27,440 bases of DNA, taken from a virus. Every line of letters starts with the position of its first letter. Position 1 is the first letter of the stretch. The notes beneath the pieces were generated by a model that saw only the letters and a program-made list of their open reading frames with translations, was not told the DNA's origin and did not search any database. Where the stretch lies: positions 1 through 27,440 of the IMG/VR virus record IMGVR_UViG_3300022839_000083. One strand, 5' to 3'. Position numbers and translations under genes: made by a program. Below are positions 17,101 through 26,700 of this stretch, piece by piece.

Positions 17101-17716
17101 AAAGCCTAAGCCGCCCAGTAACGATGAATTATTTAGAAGTTATGGAACCGCGATTAATAAAATAAAAAGTATAAGCGACGAAATAATTTATCATCCTGCA
17201 AAATATAAAGTATTGTTTGGAGATAAAGCAACTCCGGATTTGCAAGTTAAATTTAAAATTGTTAAAAATGCTAATGTAGTTATCAATGACAATGAACTTA
17301 AATCAGGGATTGTTGACGCAATTAATCAGTTTTTTGATATTGAAAATTGGGACTTTGGAGAGACATTTTACTTCCAAGAACTTAGTGCCTATATTATAAA
17401 CCAGCTGTCGCCTAAATTGGTAAGTATATTGATAGTTCCGAGGCAGACAACACAATCATTTGGTAGCTTATTTGAAATTAAATGTGAACCAGATGAAATA
17501 TTTGCAAGTGCTGCTAAAGTAAGTGATATTGAAACAATTGATCAAATAACAGCTACTAATTTACAAGCTAGTGGTACAGTAATTAATAGTGTATCAACTA
17601 GTACAACCGCAGGAATAACAAGCAGTGTAACGTCAATATCAACTAGTACAACCGCAGGAATATCAAGCAGTGCAACAACAACAACTAACACAACAAGTGG
17701 AGGCTATAGTTACTAA
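14198..17716 (+). CDS. gp6: gp6 baseplate wedge subunit, enlarged form
   Basis: A 1172-residue wedge protein. The N-terminus is diagnostic for marine gp6: a TMINYLRQNYPEDFNDYIES stretch (about 39-58), then YLALIDMIAFLGQNLSFRID (62-81) and the segment from LNARENFLETAERRESVLRL to LSYNPRRNQAANG (up to about 117). In T4, gp6 forms a dimer per wedge and the ring around the hub with gp25 and gp53. T4 gp6 has 660 residues, so about 500 are extra, probably mid and late beta-rich domains (about 400-900). The chain ends in a Ser/Thr-rich tail of two 15-residue repeats (see 17593-17682) and GGYSY. The ribosome site AAGGA lies four to eight bases before the ATG inside a hairpin. The stop overlaps the start of the next, giant gene (TAATG). 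Confidence 0.88.
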   Translation: MSSSDRQSRLLVAEDWKRIYQSFRNADFQSYDFDNLRRTMINYLRQNYPEDFNDYIESSEYLALIDMIAFLGQNLSFRIDLNARENFLETAERRESVLRLARMLSYNPRRNQAANGLLKFDTIKTTENLLDSNGLNLAGITIKWNDQTNSNYFEQFVKIMNSALPLSNSIGNPLKSALIADVQTQKYRLNATNTGQAIYPFTKRIEGISTRFEIVSTDLSAEDIIEEAPLPGNSPAFLFRDDGQGAGSANTGFFMHFRQGKLETGNFAVTNPTPNQAVQIDAENINDSDVWLFALNSAGFESNQWTKIDSTEGNNVIYNSLFNKTRDVFAVTTRIGDRINLNFSDGVFGNLPAGNFRSYYRTSNNIRSVITPGAINTVSIEIPYQARNGSVQTLTIGLKLNYTVSNGTATETNAEIKQNAPTTYYTQNRLITGEDYNIGPLAISQDIIKTKSTNRISSGISRFFDLKDASGKYSNTSLFADDGVIYKEEFVEKQSFTFATQTDIEGVIYNTIEEILGSVSTQNFYLAKYPKIIVSDLNATWLQSSTSTNQSLGLLQDIDSNAYSVGSFTANSLRLVEAGTMLKFVAPVGKHFMPDGTLMDDNDVDHLGKTNYKWSKIVSVSGAGTTIDEDGIAPIALNDIIPTGAILQQLISNYSKVLINDVKVELIDQTFEYRDFALRYDQYDRQWKIVLAEDINTLGAFATGKAGDISGENLDASWMLYFKTDGEKYTITYRNLRYIMESADEIRFFFDAADKIYDPATGQIVRDKINILNINRKPGALTPLTTDFNWTITDAYRDVEGYLDSRKIQVQFIDLDDDGVVDDPDIFEQIVGEENTAIATADKLIFQKKYTTTDGVEDFKYFANITAEIIIVQNEAAISPYSARLEGQIFYLIDEGIFRKLNKVLNNTVINTDYKAYFGRSGLKFHYIHVADSGYRIDPSASNIIDTYVLSKSYDIQVKQYIAGTILTKPKPPSNDELFRSYGTAINKIKSISDEIIYHPAKYKVLFGDKATPDLQVKFKIVKNANVVINDNELKSGIVDAINQFFDIENWDFGETFYFQELSAYIINQLSPKLVSILIVPRQTTQSFGSLFEIKCEPDEIFASAAKVSDIETIDQITATNLQASGTVINSVSTSTTAGITSSVTSISTSTTAGISSSATTTTNTTSGGYSY
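17593..17682 (+). repeat. Tandem 45-base repeat at gp6 C-terminus
   Basis: Two adjacent 45-base copies (17593-17637 and 17638-17682) match at 40 of 45 positions, the first 25 exactly. They keep frame and encode STSTTAGITSSVT-type then STSTTAGISSSAT-type 15-residue units. The high identity suggests a recent duplication by slippage or a length-variable tail. Confidence 0.9.
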
Positions 17717-20700
17717 TGGCTAAGAATGATCAAAACGAGAGCGCTCTGCCTGTCCCAGGTCAGAATAATAAAATTACTGCAAGTGATTTTTTACCTAAGT
17801 TCTTTAGAACACAAGCAAATAAAAAGTTTTTACAAGGTACACTTGATCAACTTATACAACCTGGTGTTGCTGAAAAAATCAATGGATACTACGGCAGAAC
17901 AACAGCTAAGGCATATAAGACATCGGACAATTATAACGATGATGTAACTAATGATAGAACTAATTATCAACTAGAACCTGCTACTGTTATTAAAGACAAT
18001 TATAACAATGTAACTTTTTATAAAGACTACAATGATTATATAGGACAGCTGGGCGTCTTTGGTGCAAACACTGATAATCATAGCCGTCTAAACAGTCAGG
18101 AAACCTATGCATGGAATCCTAACATTGACTGGGATAAATTTGTAAACTTCCGTGAATATTACTGGTTACCTAACGGTCCTCTAAGTGTTACAGTCAGTGG
18201 TCAAAGTAGAGAAGTTGTTAGTACTTACGCTGTTACAGTAGAAGATCAGGGCGACAGTGTTGCTTATGTATTTAACGACGGTCTAACACGTAATCCTAAA
18301 TTAAAATTATACCGAGGCCAGACATATCGCTTTGATATTGATACTCCTGGCCACCCGATGGCTATTGCTATCAGTAGATCATTTACTCCCGGTACTGCTA
18401 TTTTGACAGCCGGAACAGAAGGATTACGCGCTGTAGGATTATTTGACGCAGTACTCTACGGCAATGAATATGACCAAGGTGAATATATTATTCTTCCAAG
18501 CGGCGGTAGCGTAACATTTGCTGCTGATGATAACGTTTCGACATTATATCCAGACGGCATCCGTAAGCTAGGCGAAGAAGGCGAAGAAGTTGCAATTGCA
18601 TATATTGAAAAGGGCACAATACAATTTACTATTCCTTTTAATGCACCTGGCAAACTTTATTACGTTAGCAAAAACGCAGTAGATACTAGCGGTCTTATTA
18701 AAATTTATGACATCGAAGAAAACGCCTTCTTAGATGTAGCTGAAGATATTTTAGGTAAGAAAACATATAAAAGTGCAAACGGTATAGAATTGTCAAACGG
18801 AATGAAAATTAGATTCCAGGGCGACGTGACACCGGCTGCATATGAAACTCATGATTGGTATGTTGAAGGCGTTGGCACTAAAATAACTTTAATTAAAGAT
18901 CAAGATTTAATTATTCCAGCAGCATACAGCGATAATAAACTTATTCCGTTTGATAGCGATGAGTTTGATACACTACCATTTGCTGATGCAAGTGCTTATG
19001 CAACTGAAAAAGATTATATTATAGTTAACAGAGCATCGCCTGATAGAAATGCCTGGAGTCGTTATAATAGATGGCATCACAAAGATGTAATTTTAAAAAG
19101 TTTCCGTTTCAATAACCTTCCAAGAGATGTTGACGAATCGGCTCGTGCTAAACGCCCTATTATAGAATTTGAAGCAGGGTTAAAATTAAATAATTTTGGT
19201 GCATATGCTAAAACTGATGTTGACTTAATTGACACATATACTACTGATGTGTTTAGTACAATTGAAGGCCAACTAGGTTATAATATTGACGGAATTAATC
19301 TTGCTGACAACATGCGCATTTTGTTTGCAGCCGACACTGATATACTAGTAAGCGGTAAAATTTATCAAGTTAAATTTGTTACAATTAATAATTCTAGGCA
19401 AATTAGTTTAGTAGAAACTATTGATACTACTCCTATTGATCTTGAAACTGTATTAGTTACACAAGGTGTAAAAAATGCAGGAAAAAGTTATCACTACCAA
19501 GGCGGCAAATGGGTAGCTGCGCAAGAAAAAACAACACGTAATCAAGCACCAATGTTTGAAGTATTTGATGTAACTGGAAATAGTTTTAGTGATGAAGCAT
19601 ATTACGGTTCATCTACTTTCAAAGGATCTAAATTATTTTCATATGCAGTAGGCGACGGAACACGCTTTGATACTGAATTAGGATTTGTGTTAAGCTATAA
19701 ATCAATTGAAAATTCAGGCGATATTGTCTTTGATTTTAATTTATTAAACGATACTTTTACATATCAAACCGAGACAGACTTATTTTCACAAGCTATTAAC
19801 AGCGGTTATTTAAAGAAGTTTAAATCACTTACTTCTTTTAATTATGTAAACGGATTTAGTAGCACTCCTACTATCAGTAAGCAGTATGTTATAAGAGAAT
19901 ACGCAGCAACTGATATTCAAGTTAATAACTTTAAAATTGATGTTTATAAAAATTCAAGCAGTGTAACTGATATAAAAGTAGTAGTATTTGTAAACAACAA
20001 ATTAAAGTTAGTTAATACTGATTACACAATTGATAAAACTAAACCAAATGCAGTTATTGTTTTTAATAGCAATTTAACAATTAATGATGTTATTAAAATT
20101 AAAACAAATAGTAAAACTATTAAAAATTCTAATGGATATTATGAGTTCCCCTACAATTTAGAACGTAATCCGCTAAATGACGATGTTAATCAATTCACAT
20201 TAGGTGAAGTAATTGATCATGTTGATAGTATGCTGGAAGATATACCTGGCTATATCGGAACATACCTTGGATCAAGCAACCTACGTGATTTAGGTGACTT
20301 AGCTCGTTATGGTAAAAGATTTGTTAAACACAGTGGACCAATAAATTTACCGTTATATCACATAACAAATAAAAGCTATAATATTGTAAAAGCATTAAAG
20401 TATTCTAAAAAAGAGTATTCAAGATTTAAGAAAACATTCTTAGACACTGCTGCTAGTTTAGGATATGACGGCCCAGTTAAAACGCACGTTGACCTTATTT
20501 TAAAAACTGTTAATAGTGATAAAGTAACGTCACAGCCGTTTTACTTTTCGGATATGCTTGCATCGGGATCGTCTAACAAAATTGTATATAAAGTATTAGA
20601 TTCAAGAGTACAAGATTATCCACTCACTACTACCTATAATCTTTTAACTCTAAGTTCAACAAGCATAACGGTTTATTTAAATGGAATCCAGCTAACACAC

Positions 20701-23700
20701 ATTAAAGATTATAACTTTAATGTAGCAGGTTATATATCAATCAACGCCGGCCAAATAGAAGATGATAAAATTGAAATACACGAGTATGCAACCACAGACG
20801 GCAGCTTCATTGCACCTACTCCTACAAAATTAGGACTATTTCCAAAATATTATCCTGAATTAACAATTGACGATACTGTGCTGGCCGACGAGCCAGTATC
20901 TACTGGTCCGTTTAAAGTTTACGGCGAAGACAGTGCTACTGGTACTAGAGGTTGGTTCTATCCTGTTTATACAACTAAGGGTGTAGCAGGCACAGGTGCA
21001 ACTTCAAAGTCTTACACCTTTGTAGGAATGAATAAAATATTTTACATTCCTACAACAGGCGCGACACTTGCTGGCAATGATGACATTGAAATTGATGAAT
21101 ACCCAATTGGCGTTGCATTTATTAGAGGACACGACGGTAGTTACATTAAAGCATATAAAGACTTTAGAGACGAATTACTGTTAGAATTAGAAAAGCGTAT
21201 CTTTAACAATATTAAGGCACAGTATTCAACTGATAGATTAGATGTCAACGCATTCATGGGCGGCGAATTTAGAACTAACGAATTTACAAAAATTGAAATT
21301 GATAATTCACTCCTTGGAGATTTTCAAAAGTGGTTACAAGAAAATTTAAACAATCAAACATATACTAACAATACTTTTTACAACAGAAACAACAACTGGA
21401 CATTTAATTATTCAGACACTACTTCACCAGACGGCAATGAAAACGCAGGCTTCTGGAGAGGAATGTATGTAAGAGCATTTGATACAGATCGCCCGCACAG
21501 TCACCCTTGGGAAATGTTAGGCTTAACAACTAAGCCAAGCTGGTGGAATACAGTATACGGTCCTGCGCCTTATACAGGTGATAACTTAGTACTTTGGAAA
21601 GACCTAGAAATTGGCCGCATTGCAGATCCTGCAAATGCTAGAATTGACTTAAATTATGCTCGTCCTGGTCTAACTAGATTTATTCCAGTTGATAGTAACG
21701 GTAAATTATTATCGCCGTTGAACAGTAAGTATACTAGAAATTTCCAGATACAAAGTGCTACTAGAAACTTTAAATTTGGCGATTACGCTCCAGTTGAAAA
21801 TGCATGGCGCAGAAGTTCAGACTATCCATTTGCTATACTAACTGCAATGTTACTAAACAAGCCTGCTAAAACAATGGGATTAGGGTTTGACGTTTCAAGA
21901 GTACTAAAGAACTTGGCTAACCAATGGGTAGACATAGGTACAAATAAACCAGTAGTTATTAAAGATTTAACATTACCAAATACGTATCAATCAGATGTTA
22001 GAACTAATACAGCAGGTTTAGTAAATTACATTTATAACCTTGTAGCAAGTGATATTCTAACAGTATACGAAGGATACAAAACTGATTTAGCTACAATTAA
22101 TAATCAGCTAGGTGTTAAGATTGCTGGATTTACAAGTAAAGAAAAATTTAATATAATTCTTGACAGTAGATCACCTGCGCAATCTCTTACACAAGATGGA
22201 ATTTTTGTTCCTCAAGAAAATTATCAAGTGTTTTTAAACACAAGTAGTCCTAGTGAACTAGCAGTGTTTAGTGGTATTATTGCAGAACGCACCGAACTAG
22301 GATATGTAATAAGAGGGTATAATCTAGAAAAGCCGTATTTTGAATATTATGCAGCTAGGGAAGGGTCAACATCTTCAACAGTTACTGTCGGCGGTATTTC
22401 CGAAAAAGTATCTCCTTGGGAAACGAACACGTCTTATATCAGCGGCGAAGTAATACAACATAATAATGCATATTATAGAGTAATTAATTCCTTTACTACT
22501 ACACTATCATTTGATACTAATGATATAGTTAAGCTTCCTGCACTTCCAGTAAGCGGAGGCAGAACCGCACAGTTTAAGAAAGATTTTGACACTGTTGAAC
22601 TTAAAACTTTACAGTACGGCAGTCGGCTTAACACTGCACAAGAAGTTGTTGACTTTATTTTAGGTTATAGTATAAGACAAAAAGAAATTGGATTCAGTTT
22701 TGAAAATGTTATTGACAGAACTAATTCAGTTGAAAACTGGAACCAAAGTGCAAAAGAATTTCTATTCTGGACAACTCAAGGTTGGGCAAATAACTCGTTA
22801 ATTGCACTAAGTCCAGCAGCAAACTTATTAGAATTCCAACGAGATTATTGTGTAGTTGATAACATTAAAGACGAGTTCTACGGCTATAGTATTTTTAAAG
22901 CCGACGGACAGTTTTTATCTTCGGAATTTAACAGTCTATTAAGAGATCAAAATAGTTTTGGTATTCAAACAGTTGGTACCGACGAGGGATTGTATCACGT
23001 ATCGCTTCCATTAGTACAAAAAGAGCATGTTGTGTTATTAGACAACACAACAGATTTTAATGATACAATTTACAATCCGAGTACTGGATACAGACAAGAA
23101 CGAATTCGTGTTAACGGTTATAGATCAGATAATTGGAACGGCGGCCTAAACATTCCGGGGTTTGTCTATGATGATGCAAAATATACTGACTGGGCACAAT
23201 GGAAAGATTATGTTATTGGTGATATTGTAAAATACAAACAATATTATTATGTTGCAACTAGTAATGTTACTGGATCACAGAACTTTGATTCTGCATTATG
23301 GTATCGACTAAACGAAAAACCAGTATCACAACTAATTACTAACTTTGATTATAGAGTTACACAGTTTACTGATTTTTACGACTTAGATTCAGATAGTTTT
23401 GATACTGAACAGCAAAAAATGGCACAGCATTTAATAGGTTATCAAAAGCGCCAGTACCTTGCTAACATTATTAATGATGATGTAAGTCAGTTTAAATTCT
23501 ACAGAGGTGCAATTGCAGACAAGGGCACAATGAATGTGTTTACTAAGTTGTTTAATGCACTTGGTAATACTACTGATAATTTAGAGTTCTACGAAGAGTG
23601 GGCAATACAAGTTGGTCGTTATGGAGCAACTGAGGATGTTCAACAGGTTGAATACAATTTAAAACAAGATAAAATGCAAGAGTCTCCTCAAGCAGTTGAA

Positions 23701-26700
23701 CTTGTCATGTCATTGCCTATAACTAATTTTGATAAGGTTTATAGAATTTTACCAAACGAAGTATTTGATAAGCCTGCAGGATATAATCACGCACCGTTTC
23801 CAACTAAAACAATAACTAGAGAATATATTAAAACTGCTGGTTATACAAATGCGGACGATGTTGATTTTGTTGTAGGTAATATGATAGATCTGTCAGCAGT
23901 AGACACTAACCAAATTAAATTAGGTGATACTATTTGGATAACTGATACAGATAATAAATCATGGACAGTAATGCAATTAGTACGAGCAAACGTAAATGCA
24001 CTTGGCGTAAGTACGCTTATTCAAGGTGTAGCAACCAACGGACTAAACTTAGTTGAAATAACATTAGATAAGTGGGCAGCTGGAACACTAGAAGTAGGCG
24101 ACTATATTGGTATTCGCGGAGCAACAGAATATTCAATTAATGGATTGTACGAAATTGATAATATAAGTCTTAATACTGTTCAAATAAGAGTTCCATTAGT
24201 TAACGACATCTCGGACTTTGAAGAAGAAAAGTTTACAGTATCTAAGTTAAGAACTATAAGAGTTAGCAATGTTACTGAAATTAATGCTGCAACTAATCAA
24301 GACATTTATAGCAAACAACGATTATGGATTGATACCTATAATAGCGAATGGGCAGTATTAGAAAATAACGCAGTTTATTTAAATTCTCAAGCAATTACAA
24401 ATCCGTCGTTGTATGATAGCACAGATCAGGGCTTTAGTAATAGTGTTGCAATAACAAAAAATAACACTAATGTTTTTGTGTCGGCACCTAATGATGCTAA
24501 CGGCAAAGTATCAGTATACAGAAGAACTAGGGAAGTTTCAAATTTATTATTAGATCAAGAAATTATTATAGAAAATGACGACTTGTTTACTCGTGATAAT
24601 TCTGCTTTTGGAAAAAGTATTGCAGTATCGCCAGACGGCGAGTATCTTATTGTAGGTATTCCGCAAGCTAGCAATGTTAAAACTCGACTATCATATAAAA
24701 CAGATGCTGATACAGGATTAAGTACATTTGATTTCCAACCAGATGCAGCGTATATTAAAAATGATATTGTACGTTATAGAGAAAGTCTATGGAAAGCTAA
24801 CAGACAAATACTACCTCAAATTGCTAACCAACCATTTAGTACATTTGATACTTATGTAAACATTGCCAGTGCAGCAGATGCTGATAGTACAACATTAACC
24901 TTATTAGTTACAGGCGATCTAGGATTACCTAATAACATAGTTAGTCACCTATTAGTGCGTGCTCCTAAAGACATGTATATTGGTACAGCCGCTGGCGATA
25001 CGGTAAACTTGTTCTGGAATCGTCGTAGTTTTGCATATCCAACATTAGACAACTATCTTCCTTTTGATAATGCAATACCGCAAATTACAGCAGATTTTTT
25101 AAGCCAAGCTCACACTATTATTGAAAAGATTGACCATGTATTTTTTGTTGAGACATTTGTAACATTGCCGATAATAGGCAATGTTGTAACAACAGATACC
25201 GGTAGTGCAACAGTAGCATATGTTAGCACCCGCAACGATAGTGCAGTAATATATATTAAAAACACTAATGGTGTTTTTGATATTACTGGAGAATTGTTTA
25301 TAGAAGAACTGGACTTTGTAGGGAGTTACACTGAAGAGTCAACATTTAGCACAACAACTGCGGTTGACGGCTTCTGGATGATTGCTACGCCTACGTATTC
25401 AAATAATAGTACATATTATGATATTGGACGTGGCTTAGTTTATGCAGATGTTAGACTACAGGGATCGGTAAGAGACCTTAATCGTTACTACAATATTCAA
25501 AATACTGTAGCTGTTATTGGTGCTTATGTAACTAACAGAAATCAAGCAAGCTACCTTGAACAGTTATCATATCGCGGCGACCCTGCAAATCAAGACGCTG
25601 CTGACGGAGTTGAGAGAGATTTACCTAGCAACAAATGGGTAGCCCGAGCAGGAACATCGTTTACTGATAATTTAACTATTGGGTCTACTGCTGAATTTAG
25701 ATTGTATGATCTTAATAATAGAATTATTGACGTTGCTAGTGCAGGATTTACATACAATATTTTAAACAAAGAACAAACAGTTGTTGACTTATGGGATGGA
25801 TATATTGACTTTACCCTTAGTGAATTTGACTTCCAAGGATTTGCATTCGAACCTCAAGTGGGAGACATTCTTGAAGACGTTCAAATTCCTAGAGACGGCC
25901 AAGGCGGACTAGCACTAACTTCAATTACAACCAGTAGTGCTGAAGTAATGTTTATGCAACGTAACTTTACTAGTGTTAGAGTCTATGTAAAGATTGTTGC
26001 AAATTTAAATGGCACTACAGGAACTTGGACACAAGAAACAAATATTGGACGTTTCCAAATTCGTAGAAGAGCAAACTTGAATTTAAGAGCAGGAGATGTT
26101 GCTCGTACAATTGGTACAATTTCAGATGTAAACAACCAAATAGTATTAGGAACTTCTTTAATTGGTAAACTAGTGGTATTTGAAAATGTAAGTAATTTTG
26201 ACATTGTTTCTAATCCAACTATTGTTGACGAAGAATATTGGTTCTTTGATGAAACAATTGAATCAGGAATTCAGAGATTGCCAAACCCTCCGTACAGTTT
26301 GAATAAAGATTATATACAAATCTACAATATTCCTGCAGAAAAAACAGGATCTAGTCCTTCAATGGAAAACGAAGGCGCAATTGCTATATACAGAAAATTA
26401 CGCGACGGTAGTTATAGATTCCAAACTGTATTTGCATCAGAGTACAGAGCAGCAAATAGAAATTTTGGTTCTAAAGTTGCAATAGTGCAAACTGGAAATT
26501 ATTATACATTATTAGTTGCTAGTGATAGTATTGCTAGTTCCGGTGAAACTGATAGTACAGGCAGAAGAGTGCAACCTGGCGCAATTGAAATATTCCGTCA
26601 TGGCACTAAACTATCTGATGCATTTAAAGGTGAATATCAACTAATAGCATATTTAATAGGCGATATTGTAGTATATAAAGATGATTACTATATTGCACTT

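Noticed and set aside
17726-17947. 73-codon plus-strand ORF at the start of the giant gene
   Set aside because: It lies in another frame of the giant gene, which starts by TAATG overlap with gp6 and stays open throughout.
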